Positions 44,048 to 53,615 of a stretch of DNA of 59,559 nucleotides are shown piece after piece; the stretch's first letter is position 1, and each line of letters opens with the position of its first letter. The translations under genes were made by a program, and so were the position numbers. Origin of the DNA: an uncultured Bacteroidales bacterium. GTDB taxonomy: Bacteria; Bacteroidota; Bacteroidia; Bacteroidales; F082. The stretch lies in contig CAJOEP010000017.1 in assembly GCA_905233445.1 (NCBI GenBank), forward strand, positions 1 through 59,559. Reading direction: 5' to 3'. The notes under the pieces are model-generated. The model worked only from the letters and a program-made list of their open reading frames with translations, did no database searches and was not told the DNA's origin.

Positions 44048-46075
44048 ATGCGGAATTTAATAAAATATATCTTCTTTTTATCATTCGGATTCATCTGTCT
44101 TTCAACGGATTACGTCAACGCACAAGACAATGTCCCCACATTCCAGTCATTGGTGGCATCCGGCGACAAGGAGTTCTCAAACAAAGAATATATCAAGGCA
44201 AAGACATATTACCAGGAAGCCTTGCGTTTGAAGCCAAATGATAATGCCACAAAAGGCAAACTCGATAGAACTCTTCAAAAAATCCGCGAGGAAAACAAGA
44301 AAGAGGAGCAGTTTTTCGAGTTTATCGACAATGCCGACAGTTTCTATGCAGATAATGATTTGGAAAAGGCACTTGCCGAATACAATAAAGCCTTGAAAAT
44401 ATTTCCTAAAGATAAATATGCCCTTGGCAAAAAAGATGAAATAACGCAGATTCTCAAGGATGAAAAAGACAAATTGGACTCTTTTAACGAAATGGTGGCA
44501 ATTGCCGACAGGCTTCTAACAGAAGAAAAATATGCCGAAGCAGTGATGCAATATGAGTCTGCCACGAAAATCTATCCGAACAATTCAGCTGTCAAAGAAA
44601 AATACCAAAACGCCAAAAACAAGAAGGAAGCCTATGATTCTAAAGTATCTGAGTTTGAAAGACTTAAATCACAAGGCCAAGAATTTACTTTAAGAAAAAA
44701 ATATACCGAAGCAATCGCCGTTTATGAGCAGGCTTTGCAGCTTTTCCCAAAAGAAACGGAACTTGCCGACAAAATATCAGAGCTTCAAATACAAAAAGAC
44801 ATTGCCGATAACTACAATGCGAAAATCACAGAAGCCGATGCCCTTTACGAAGACCGCTCATACAATGAAGCCAATGAGCTTTATCAAGGAGCTTTGACAG
44901 TCATTCCAGATGATTCCTATGCTCTCGGCATGATATCACGTATCGACGAGATAGTTAACAGCGCCGAATACATTAAAATACAGAACGATAAGGCTAAACT
45001 TGACAGCAATTTCGCCAATTTCATGCATAATGGAGAGGCCGCCGAAAGCCAAAAGAATTATGAATCTGCCCTATCCTATTATGTTAAAGCATTGGAACTC
45101 AAACCAAATAACGCAGAGGCACTTGCAAAGAAAAAGAATGCAGAAAACATGATTTTATATGCTGAGCAACAGCGCAAAGAACAGGAACGACTTGCGGCAG
45201 CAGAGGCTGAAAGACAACGCCAAGCTCAAATACAAAATCTGTTAAACACTGGTAATCAACAAATAACAGATAAAAAATACGCTGAAGCGGAAATCACATT
45301 CAATCAAGTTCTGGTCTTGGATCCAAACAACTCCACTGCTATCGGAAAACTTGAGCTGATAGCCGGTTTTTATGAGGAAATCCAGCGCCAGAAAGAAGAA
45401 AACTACAATCGCGCAATGTCGGATGGAAGATACGCCATGGACAGCTGGAATTATGCCGAAGCCATAAAACAGTTTAACATTGCTTTGGCAAACAAACCAG
45501 GCGACGAGGCTGCTAATCAACAACTTATGTTGGCACAACAATACGAAAACCAACGCATGGCAGCTTTGACCAATGAATATAACGGCTATATAACAAAAGG
45601 CGACACGCAATTACAGACGAAAAACTACGACAAAGCCATTGAGTTTTACACCAAAGCTGTGCAACTGAACACCGGAAACTCCTATCCCGCCAATAAAATC
45701 AGGGAAATAGGCGAAATGTTGGCGGCAAACAAAATCATGGATTTGGTGACTGTCGCAGAAACTATCAGTTCGAGCGAAACCAAACGTTATGATTTTCAGC
45801 CCATTGAAGCCTCAACACGTCGTGGAAACTATCTGCTGATAAAAGCAAAAAATCTCGGCGAAAGACCGTTTATCATGTACATTTCTTACGGCAGCAAGAA
45901 TGGAAGAAACGGTGGTTTCACTGTCAATGTGCCTAAAAATCAAGAAGTTAACGACTTCATTATTAAGATTGGCTCGCAATACAAATGGTTCAGCGAGGAT
46001 AACACATGGATTGAAATCCTGCCTGAAAACGGAAATATTGAAATTAACGCAATGGAAATCACAAAAGGTAATTAA
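44048..46075 (+). CDS. Large exported TPR protein
   Basis: Signal peptide (LIKYIFFLSFGFICLSTDYV, cleavage near VNAQD), then at least eight TPR pairs separated by charged helices (EYIKAKTYYQEALRLKPNDN; KYTEAIAVYEQALQLFPKET; NYDKAIEFYTKAVQLNTGNS). The last 100 residues form a beta domain (DFQPIEASTRRGNYLLIKAK; GGFTVNVPKNQEVNDFIIKI). It should be periplasmic. Spacing and repeats suggest binding of other envelope proteins; no enzyme motif is seen. Confidence 0.85.
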   Translation: MRNLIKYIFFLSFGFICLSTDYVNAQDNVPTFQSLVASGDKEFSNKEYIKAKTYYQEALRLKPNDNATKGKLDRTLQKIREENKKEEQFFEFIDNADSFYADNDLEKALAEYNKALKIFPKDKYALGKKDEITQILKDEKDKLDSFNEMVAIADRLLTEEKYAEAVMQYESATKIYPNNSAVKEKYQNAKNKKEAYDSKVSEFERLKSQGQEFTLRKKYTEAIAVYEQALQLFPKETELADKISELQIQKDIADNYNAKITEADALYEDRSYNEANELYQGALTVIPDDSYALGMISRIDEIVNSAEYIKIQNDKAKLDSNFANFMHNGEAAESQKNYESALSYYVKALELKPNNAEALAKKKNAENMILYAEQQRKEQERLAAAEAERQRQAQIQNLLNTGNQQITDKKYAEAEITFNQVLVLDPNNSTAIGKLELIAGFYEEIQRQKEENYNRAMSDGRYAMDSWNYAEAIKQFNIALANKPGDEAANQQLMLAQQYENQRMAALTNEYNGYITKGDTQLQTKNYDKAIEFYTKAVQLNTGNSYPANKIREIGEMLAANKIMDLVTVAETISSSETKRYDFQPIEASTRRGNYLLIKAKNLGERPFIMYISYGSKNGRNGGFTVNVPKNQEVNDFIIKIGSQYKWFSEDNTWIEILPENGNIEINAMEITKGN

Positions 46076-46076
46076 T

Positions 46077-47351
46077 ATGAACAAGTCTGATTCACGCTAT
46101 CAATTGTATCTTGACATCTTAAAAGAGGAATTAGTCCCGGCCATGGGCTGTACTGAGCCTATATGTCTGGCCTATGCCGCCGCCAAAGCGCATCAGGTAC
46201 TAGGCGCTACACCCGACAGAGTCGAAGTCCTCGCAAGTGGAAACATCATCAAGAATGTGAAGAGTGTTATCGTTCCCAACACTAACGGAATGAAGGGAAT
46301 AAAGGCCGCCGTGGCCGTCGGAATCATAGCCGGCAACCCCGACAAAGCCCTCGAAGTGATTGCCAATGTGACACCAGAACAGAAGAAAAAGACAGAGGAT
46401 TATCTTGCCTCCACACCTATCACGGTTAAACATATTACGTGCCGCGACCAACTCGATGTCACAGTGATAGCTTACAACGGCGAACATCATGCCGATGTGC
46501 GAATCTGCGGATTCCACACCAACATCGTGCATGTCCAAAAAGACAACATTATTATCTTCCATAGCGAAACAATTTCAAAACCGGCAAAAGAACTCACCGA
46601 CCGCAGCTGTCTGAGCATCGCCGGTATTGTAGATTTCGCCGATAGCGTTGATATTCAAGATATTAAAGAAATTATCGGAAGACAAATAAAGTATAATACA
46701 GCCATCTCCGATGAAGGTTTGAAAAACAATTGGGGAGCCAATATCGGAAGCACCTTATTAAAATATTATGGCGACGACATCAAAGTTAAGGCTAAGGCAC
46801 GCGCAGCAGCAGGCTCCGATGCCCGCATGAACGGCTGCGAATTACCTGTGATTATCAACTCAGGCAGTGGTAATCAAGGACTTACAGTATCCATGCCTGT
46901 CATCGCTTATGCCGAAGAATACAAAATCAACGACGACCGTCTTTATCGCGCTTTGGTGGTTTCAAACCTCACATCTATCCATCAAAAAACACGCATCGGC
47001 CGTTTGTCGGCATATTGCGGAGCCGTGAGCGCCGGTTGTGCAGCAGCATGCGGCATCGCCTACCTCCTCGGCGAAAGTCTCGACGTTATCGAACACACAC
47101 TCACAAATGCTGTAGTAACAGTGTCCGGCATCATCTGCGACGGCGCCAAAGCATCGTGCGCCGCAAAAATCGCAGCATCAGTGGAATCAGGCATTCTCGG
47201 ATATTATATGTACAAAAACGGACAACAGTTTGAAGCCGGCGACGGCATCGTGGGTTGCAATATTGAAGATACTATCAATAATGTAGGATTGGTAGGCAGC
47301 GTCGGCATGAAAGAAACCGATACAGAAATCATCGATATTATGACTAAATAA
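46077..47351 (+). CDS. UPF0597 family protein (L-cysteine desulfidase / serine dehydratase alpha-like)
   Basis: I start it at MNKSDSRYQLYLDILKEELV (46077), one base after the preceding stop; upstream codons in the frame overlap the TPR gene. The N-terminal PAMGCTEPICLAYAAAKAHQ and conserved cysteines (GAVSAGCAAACGIAYLLG; VSGIICDGAKASCAAK) match UPF0597/YhaM, related to archaeal L-cysteine desulfidase with a 4Fe-4S cluster. Likely substrate is L-cysteine or L-serine. Length 424 aa is normal. Confidence 0.88.
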   Translation: MNKSDSRYQLYLDILKEELVPAMGCTEPICLAYAAAKAHQVLGATPDRVEVLASGNIIKNVKSVIVPNTNGMKGIKAAVAVGIIAGNPDKALEVIANVTPEQKKKTEDYLASTPITVKHITCRDQLDVTVIAYNGEHHADVRICGFHTNIVHVQKDNIIIFHSETISKPAKELTDRSCLSIAGIVDFADSVDIQDIKEIIGRQIKYNTAISDEGLKNNWGANIGSTLLKYYGDDIKVKAKARAAAGSDARMNGCELPVIINSGSGNQGLTVSMPVIAYAEEYKINDDRLYRALVVSNLTSIHQKTRIGRLSAYCGAVSAGCAAACGIAYLLGESLDVIEHTLTNAVVTVSGIICDGAKASCAAKIAASVESGILGYYMYKNGQQFEAGDGIVGCNIEDTINNVGLVGSVGMKETDTEIIDIMTK

Positions 47352-47358
47352 TTGATTA

Positions 47359-49536
47359 TCAATCAATTCGCTGCACCTCGGTGACATTTGCCAACGACTT
47401 GAGTCTGCGAATGAGCTGCTCGAGATAGTTCACACTTGACATATTCACAACAAACCGACCTTCATATAACCCGTTTTTGGTTCCCATCGAAGCGTCTATG
47501 ATATTAATTTCCATCTGTTTCATCACCTCAGTGATGTCGCTGAGAATACCGAAACTGTCTTTCGCAACAACACGAATCGTTGCCCTTGACGGCACATCAC
47601 CCTGCCACTTCACGTCAACAAGACGATACGGATTGCGTTTCTTCATCGCGATGGCGTTCTTGCAGCTAACACGGTGAATGGTAATGCCTCCTCCAACATG
47701 TACGAAACCACAAACATTATCTCCAGGAATCGGGTTGCAACACTTCGCCATCTTAAAGGCAAAACCATTGATATTAGCCCCAATAGTCATCGCATCGTTC
47801 TCACTATCAACAGTTTTCTCCCTGCGTTGCTCATCTTCAAGTCTATGCACCTCCTTTTCCTCGGTCTGCGACATAATAAAAGCCTTCATATCGGCTAAGT
47901 CGATTTGATTTGTCGCAATCCTATTGTAAAACTCTATACCCGAATCGCAATCGTATTTTTTTAGTAAGTCAGTGAATATCTTGTCATTAAATGCTATCTT
48001 CCAATTCTTCAGCTTTCTGTGGAATATCGAACTGCCCAGCTCGGCTTCCTTCATCTCCTCATCCTTCAAAAACCTCCTGATTTTCGATTTGGCTTTCTCA
48101 GTATTGACATAATTCAACCAGTCGGCTTTCGGGGTTTGTTTCTTATTTATTTGAATCTCAACGCGGTCGCCGTTATTCAAAACATAGCGTATCGGCTGCA
48201 TCTTACCATTCACCCTCGCCCCTATGCAATGACTGCCAACCTGAGTATGCACTTCGAAAGCGAAATCAAGAATCGTGGAACCAACAGGCAACTGCTTAAC
48301 TTCACCTTGAGGAGTAATGATGTACATTTTATCCGACTTGCCTTTCGCCGCTCTTTTGTCATCTAATGGATTGAAATCCAATTGGTTAGTCGCTTCAAGA
48401 ATCGTTCTGATTTGGTTTAGCCATTCATCGGGAGTCTGATGTTTGTCGCCACTGCTTTTATAAGACCAGTGTGAAGCGTTGCCTTTCTCGGCTATCTCAT
48501 CCATCCTTTGCGTACGAATCTGCACCTCCACCCAATTCACGCCATGCTTCACCGTTGTATGCAGGGACTCGTAACCCGAGGCCTTAGGCTTTGTTATCCA
48601 ATCCCTTAGGCGTTTCGGATTAGGCTCGTAAAGATTCGTCACAACAGAATACACTTTCCAGCAATCCGCCACTTCTTGCGACTTTTTCGGACTGTTTAAG
48701 ATGATTCTTACAGCAAAAAGATCGTAAACCTGCTCAAAAGGCACTCCCTGCGCCTTCATTTTGGCAAAAATCGATGGAATCGACTTGGTCCGCCATTTAA
48801 TTGTATAATCAAAGCCTTCCTGACTCAACTCCCTGCGTATCGGAAGAAGAAAATCAGCCATCTTTTCCTCCTGAGTAACATGCGTCATGGTGATTTTCTC
48901 CTTGATTTCATTGTATTCCTTCGGATTTTCATAAATCATCAAGGCTTCTTCCATCTCCTTCTTTATGTTATAGAGCCCAAGTCGGTGAACTATCGGAATT
49001 ACAAGATACTTTATTATCTCAAAAAACTTGTCAACGCCTCCCTGAACGTCAATATCACCCTGATGGCGGCAATTCGAAAGAGCATGCGCAATGATAAGCA
49101 TCACAACCCTTATGTCGTCAACCATCGACAGGAAAAGCTTCCTGAAAGTATCCGATTGTGTCGATATTTGCGCCATATTCAACGACATCACCTTCACTAA
49201 GCCTTTGAGTATCAATACGACTCTATCTCCAAACTGTTCTTTGATTTCATCAAATGTGGTGTCGGTGCATTTTGTAATATTATGAATAAGGGCACTCACA
49301 ATTGTTTTACTGTGCATTCCCATCTCAGAATAGCATATTTGAGCCACTTCAATGACATGAAGCACCATCGGCCTGCCCGAAAGCATGCGTTTGCCGTCAT
49401 ATTTGGCACAGCACATCTCGTAAGCCTTCTTCACATACCCCACCTCCTCAAGCGTCATCGTCTCCCCAACTGATTGAATAAGAGTGTTATATGCTTTTTC
49501 TATCTCTAATATTTCCTTTTCAGAATACTTCTCCAA
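47359..49536 (-). CDS. relA: RelA/SpoT family (p)ppGpp synthetase with degenerate hydrolase site
   Basis: Residues 40-180 hold an HD-hydrolase domain that has lost its key residues: the usual HDxxED reads HNITKC (85-90), and the usual ADRLHN reads AHALSN. Hydrolysis is therefore unlikely. The synthetase domain is intact (YDLFAVRIILNSPKKS; KPKASGYESLHTTVKHG; WVEVQIRTQRMDEIAEKGNA), followed by TGS (IITPQGEVKQLPVGSTILDF), a zinc-finger-like region (CCNPIPGDNVCGFVH) and ACT domains. Bacteroidota often have one synthetase-only and one bifunctional member; this is the former. It should respond to ribosome-bound uncharged tRNA. Confidence 0.93.
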   Translation of the reverse strand: MEKYSEKEILEIEKAYNTLIQSVGETMTLEEVGYVKKAYEMCCAKYDGKRMLSGRPMVLHVIEVAQICYSEMGMHSKTIVSALIHNITKCTDTTFDEIKEQFGDRVVLILKGLVKVMSLNMAQISTQSDTFRKLFLSMVDDIRVVMLIIAHALSNCRHQGDIDVQGGVDKFFEIIKYLVIPIVHRLGLYNIKKEMEEALMIYENPKEYNEIKEKITMTHVTQEEKMADFLLPIRRELSQEGFDYTIKWRTKSIPSIFAKMKAQGVPFEQVYDLFAVRIILNSPKKSQEVADCWKVYSVVTNLYEPNPKRLRDWITKPKASGYESLHTTVKHGVNWVEVQIRTQRMDEIAEKGNASHWSYKSSGDKHQTPDEWLNQIRTILEATNQLDFNPLDDKRAAKGKSDKMYIITPQGEVKQLPVGSTILDFAFEVHTQVGSHCIGARVNGKMQPIRYVLNNGDRVEIQINKKQTPKADWLNYVNTEKAKSKIRRFLKDEEMKEAELGSSIFHRKLKNWKIAFNDKIFTDLLKKYDCDSGIEFYNRIATNQIDLADMKAFIMSQTEEKEVHRLEDEQRREKTVDSENDAMTIGANINGFAFKMAKCCNPIPGDNVCGFVHVGGGITIHRVSCKNAIAMKKRNPYRLVDVKWQGDVPSRATIRVVAKDSFGILSDITEVMKQMEINIIDASMGTKNGLYEGRFVVNMSSVNYLEQLIRRLKSLANVTEVQRID

Positions 49537-49663
49537 ATCTAAAATTTTTTCAACGCAAATTTACGAAATTATTTCAAAATACACTATTTTTGTAACGTGA
49601 TTTTTTGATAATTATTTTGCAATAAAACCGATTAATCATCGTTATTTTTTTGAGAAAAACGAG

Positions 49664-51133
49664 ATGAATAATAAGTTTTTAAAAAATATTATATTTCTAC
49701 TTTTTATCAACCTTTTGATAAAGCCGTTCTGGATTTTGGGCGTTGACCGCGCCGTCCAGAACCTTGTAGGCGACACTTCTTACGGACTTTATCTCGCCAT
49801 CTCGCAGTTCTCATACCTATTTTATATACTTCTCGACCTCGGTCTTACCAACTTTAACAACCGCAACATAGCGCAGAACAACCATCTGCTCTCAAAACAC
49901 TTCGTTGGAATATCACAAGCGAAGATTTTTCTTACAGTTCTCTATTTCCTTGTGATTTTCATTATCGGATGGCTGATCGGATACCGCGGCGAACAGCTCA
50001 AACTGCTTGCAATTGTGGGCTTTAACCAGGTTTTACTGTCATTTATCTTATATGTCAGGTCAAATATCTCTGCACTTCTCCTCTTCAAGACCGACAGCAT
50101 GCTATCGGTGCTAGATAGGGTGCTTATGATATTGATTTGCAGCTTCATGCTCTGGTCGGGATTCGTTCCCAAAGAGAATTTTAACATCTACAGTTATATC
50201 TATTCGCAAACGTTCTCTTACGTGGTCACACTCGCCATCGCAATAGCTATAGTATTGAAACACACCGGCAAACTGACCATCAGAATCAACATCCCGTTTG
50301 TGATTATGATTATAAAAAAGAGCCTGCCCTATGCTCTTTTGGTGCTTTTGATGAGCTTTTACAACCGTTTGGAGCCGGTTCTCATCGAGCGCATCCTTCC
50401 CGATGACATTGCTGCCACACAAGCAGGCGTCTATGCACGCGCATGGAGGCTATTCGATGCCGGAAATAACATCTCATACCTCTTCTCCGTGATTCTTTTA
50501 CCTCTCTTTGCAGCTATCATAAAAGAAAAAGAAGACTTGCAAGGCCTTGTGAAACAATCGTTTGGCATCATGCTGTCAATGACGTGCACAATAGCCGTGC
50601 TTTGCATTTTCTACAGCCACAACTTCATGGAAGTAATGTATCCTGACCAACTCAATAACGAATCATCCACAATTTTGATGATTCTGATGGGCAGTTTCGT
50701 CTCAGTATCAGTCACTTACATATTCGGAACACTCCTGACCGCCAATGGCAATCTCAAACAACTAAACATAGTCGCAGCCTGCGGCGTTGTGATAAATATT
50801 GCTCTTAACTGCACTTTTATCCCTCATTTTCAAGCAGTCGGAGCTGCATTCACAAGCCTGTGCGTTCAATTCATCACCTGCTTAATACAGTTCTTCATAG
50901 CGAGAAAAATCTTCAACCTCAAATTCGGAGTGTCATTCTGGTTTCGACTCCTCGCATTTCTGGTCTTAATCAGCACAACCGCTTATATTTCAACACTTTT
51001 GTCAATAAACTGGCTCATATCATTCCTAATCGCAGCAGCCGCTTGCGTAATAATCGCATTTATCACTAAGATGTTGAATTACAACGAGATAAAAGAACTC
51101 ATAACCTCCTCTTTGAAAAACATTAAGAAATAA
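49664..51133 (+). CDS. Polysaccharide flippase (MATE/Wzx-like)
   Basis: Twelve to fourteen predicted membrane helices with the Wzx/MurJ-like pattern (FLLFINLLIKPFWILGVDRA; GLYLAISQFSYLFYILLDLG; YALLVLLMSFYNRLEPVLIE). It probably flips lipid-linked oligosaccharides across the inner membrane. It begins a three-gene plus-strand group with a chain-length regulator and a ligase/polymerase, though no glycosyltransferases are nearby, so substrates are made elsewhere. Divergent from relA. Confidence 0.88.
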   Translation: MNNKFLKNIIFLLFINLLIKPFWILGVDRAVQNLVGDTSYGLYLAISQFSYLFYILLDLGLTNFNNRNIAQNNHLLSKHFVGISQAKIFLTVLYFLVIFIIGWLIGYRGEQLKLLAIVGFNQVLLSFILYVRSNISALLLFKTDSMLSVLDRVLMILICSFMLWSGFVPKENFNIYSYIYSQTFSYVVTLAIAIAIVLKHTGKLTIRINIPFVIMIIKKSLPYALLVLLMSFYNRLEPVLIERILPDDIAATQAGVYARAWRLFDAGNNISYLFSVILLPLFAAIIKEKEDLQGLVKQSFGIMLSMTCTIAVLCIFYSHNFMEVMYPDQLNNESSTILMILMGSFVSVSVTYIFGTLLTANGNLKQLNIVAACGVVINIALNCTFIPHFQAVGAAFTSLCVQFITCLIQFFIARKIFNLKFGVSFWFRLLAFLVLISTTAYISTLLSINWLISFLIAAAACVIIAFITKMLNYNEIKELITSSLKNIKK

Positions 51134-51143
51134 TTTTCAAAAA

Positions 51144-51176
51144 TTTGCCTTGATTCAAATATTTTCACTATTTTTG
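51144..51176 (+). promoter_or_regulatory. Promoter upstream of the Wzz-like gene
   Basis: TTTG and TATTTTTG are 21 bases apart on the plus strand, about 35 bases before the ATG at 51211. Confidence 0.45.
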
Positions 51177-51210
51177 TAGATTATTATTACGTTTACAAAT
51201 TAAAGGCATA

Positions 51211-52158
51211 ATGAATAATTATTTTGACAACACATCAATGATTCAGACCATTTACAAATGGAAATGGCACATCGTCATCATCACAGTAGTTGCTGCTATT
51301 TTGGGCGCTATATTCTCAGGTTCAAGATTCATCACACCTATGTATAAATCTGAAGCTATTCTTTACCCAAGCAATGTTTCCTCATACTCAGATGAGACTT
51401 TCACGGAGCAGATGCTTCAAATCATGCAGTCCAATGAAATAATGGACTCTGTGGTCGAGCATTTTGGCCTAATAGAACATTATAAAATCAGCAAAAGCTA
51501 TCCTTATTGGAAAACAGTCTTGATTGATCAATACCGCGATAACGTAAGAATCTCAAGAACACCTTATGACGCAGTGCTTATAAAAGTTTTGGACAAAGAC
51601 CCTGAAATTGCATGCGGCATGGTGAAAGAGATTATCCGCTTGTACGATAAAAAAGTCGGAACAATGCATAAAATCAAGAGATTGGAAGCTGTCAACATGT
51701 ACAAACGCCAGCTTGACGAGAAGCAACAGTATATCGACTCGTTAAAAGCCAGAATGACTGAACTATCAACGAACTATGGCGTTTTGGACTATACCAGCCA
51801 ATCACGCGAAGTCACCAGAGGGTATTTGAGAACAAACGACGGTTCAAAAGTTAATACCGACGGCGTTGATGAAATAAAAACCAACATCGAACAGTATGGC
51901 GCCGAAATTGTGGCCCTTAACACCTTGATTATAGCAGAAAACACCCATTTTGCCGCTGTAAAACTCGATTATGAACAGGAACTCCGTTTCTATAATGCCA
52001 ATATGACTTTCTCAAACGTCATTTCAGAGCCTTTTGTCGCTGACAAAAAAACTTATCCTGTCAGATGGGTGGTTGTCGCATTGTGCGGACTCGCAGCCTG
52101 CTTCATCTCCATTATCGTTGTTTATTTGATGGAAAGCAAAAAAGGTCTCTTTAAATAA
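51211..52158 (+). CDS. Wzz-like chain-length determinant protein
   Basis: Two membrane helices, one at the start (WHIVIITVVAAILGAIFSGS) and one at the end (VVALCGLAACFISIIVVYLM), enclose a coiled-coil-rich periplasmic domain (KRLEAVNMYKRQLDEKQQYI; TDGVDEIKTNIEQYGAEIV). The opening SGSRFITPMYKSEAILYP fits the Wzz/Wzc family, but there is no kinase domain. It should regulate polymer chain length with the next protein. The last base of its stop codon is the A of the next start (TAATG). Confidence 0.85.
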   Translation: MNNYFDNTSMIQTIYKWKWHIVIITVVAAILGAIFSGSRFITPMYKSEAILYPSNVSSYSDETFTEQMLQIMQSNEIMDSVVEHFGLIEHYKISKSYPYWKTVLIDQYRDNVRISRTPYDAVLIKVLDKDPEIACGMVKEIIRLYDKKVGTMHKIKRLEAVNMYKRQLDEKQQYIDSLKARMTELSTNYGVLDYTSQSREVTRGYLRTNDGSKVNTDGVDEIKTNIEQYGAEIVALNTLIIAENTHFAAVKLDYEQELRFYNANMTFSNVISEPFVADKKTYPVRWVVVALCGLAACFISIIVVYLMESKKGLFK

Positions 52159-53615
52159 TGCATAGACTCGTAAAAACAGCAGCATTATATATCATTGCGG
52201 CTATCGTTGTCGCAATAGGTCTTTATTTTCTCGTAAAAAAAGAGACTTACATCGCCTTTGCACTGCCTGCAGTGGTGGGCGTATTGCTGTTATACGTGTT
52301 TTCATTAGATAAAGTGCTTCTTTTCGTAGCTTTTATCACCCCTCTGTCGGTAACCATCGAGCGTCTGGCGGGCGGATTGGCTGTTTCTCTGCCTTCAGAA
52401 CCACTTCTTGCCGGCATTCTCGTCCTGTTTATCGCAAAACTAGCCCTCGACCGAGGATTCGACCGAAAAATAACCCGGTATCCTATCTCCATAGTGATTT
52501 TCATTATGTTCGCTTGGATGGTCGTCACCACAATAACAAGCGAACTGCCGGTGGTTTCCATAAAATTCATAATGTCAAGGTTGTGGTTTATCATTCCGTC
52601 ATATTTCCTCTGCACTGAATTGTTTAAAAACCCTAGAAATATCAATCGCTTTGTGTGGCTGTACATCGCAGGATTGATTATCGTAGTGATTTATACAATC
52701 ATCAACCACGCAATGAACGGATTTGATGGCGATACCGCCCACTGGGTAATGACTCCTTTCTACAACGACCACACGGCATATGGCGCCGCATTAGCCATTT
52801 ACATAATTTTATGCGCAGCCTATCTCTTTATACCTAATATGAAGATTAGCAAGCGTTTAGGTGTTATTTTAGTGCTTTGTCTGCTTATACTGGCGCTAAT
52901 ATTGTCATTCTGCCGCGCATCATGGCTTAGCATTATAGCAGCACTCGGTGTTCTTACATTAGTGCTGCTGAAAATAAAATTCAAATACGTCGCTATAATA
53001 GTTGTCGTGCTTATAGGACTTTTCTTCACATTCCAGCAGCAGATTTTCGACTCCCTTTCCAAGAACGACCAAGATGCTTCCGGAAATATAGTCGAAAACA
53101 TCCAATCCATGACCAACATATCAACAGACGCATCAAATCTTGAGCGTATAAACCGTTGGAATTCAGCGATTAGGATGTTTAAAGAAAGACCTCTATTTGG
53201 TTGGGGACCAGGTACATATCAGTTCCTTTACGCCCCGTATCAGGAATCGAAAAACAAAACCATTATCAGCACCAGCACCGGTGATATGGGCAACGCTCAT
53301 AGCGAATATATCGGAACATTAGCCGAACAAGGTGTTCCCGGCTCTTTGCTTGTTGTGTCAATAGTCGTGGTTTTCATGTACTGCGGCCTTACAACCTATA
53401 AAAGAGCAAAAAACAAAGAGTCGAAAGTGCTTGTCTTGGCTGCAACCTTAGCACTACTCGGCTATTACGTCCATGGAACACTCAACAACTTCCTGGACAC
53501 CGAAAAACTCGCCGTCCCAGTGTGGAGTTGCATGGCAATAATAACAGCCATTGACTGTTTTCATGCCGACAAAGAAAATTTCTACGATACTAACGAACTT
53601 TCTGAACGTCAATAA
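52158..53615 (+). CDS. O-antigen ligase / polymerase (WaaL/Wzy family)
   Basis: Around twelve membrane helices and a large periplasmic loop with the family motif FGWGPGTYQFLYAPYQES, then GNAHSEYIGTLAEQGVPGSL carrying the catalytic-type histidine. Such enzymes join or polymerise O-antigen-like glycans in the periplasm. The last 26 bases overlap the end of the FKBP gene on the opposite strand. Confidence 0.88.
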   Translation: MHRLVKTAALYIIAAIVVAIGLYFLVKKETYIAFALPAVVGVLLLYVFSLDKVLLFVAFITPLSVTIERLAGGLAVSLPSEPLLAGILVLFIAKLALDRGFDRKITRYPISIVIFIMFAWMVVTTITSELPVVSIKFIMSRLWFIIPSYFLCTELFKNPRNINRFVWLYIAGLIIVVIYTIINHAMNGFDGDTAHWVMTPFYNDHTAYGAALAIYIILCAAYLFIPNMKISKRLGVILVLCLLILALILSFCRASWLSIIAALGVLTLVLLKIKFKYVAIIVVVLIGLFFTFQQQIFDSLSKNDQDASGNIVENIQSMTNISTDASNLERINRWNSAIRMFKERPLFGWGPGTYQFLYAPYQESKNKTIISTSTGDMGNAHSEYIGTLAEQGVPGSLLVVSIVVVFMYCGLTTYKRAKNKESKVLVLAATLALLGYYVHGTLNNFLDTEKLAVPVWSCMAIITAIDCFHADKENFYDTNELSERQ

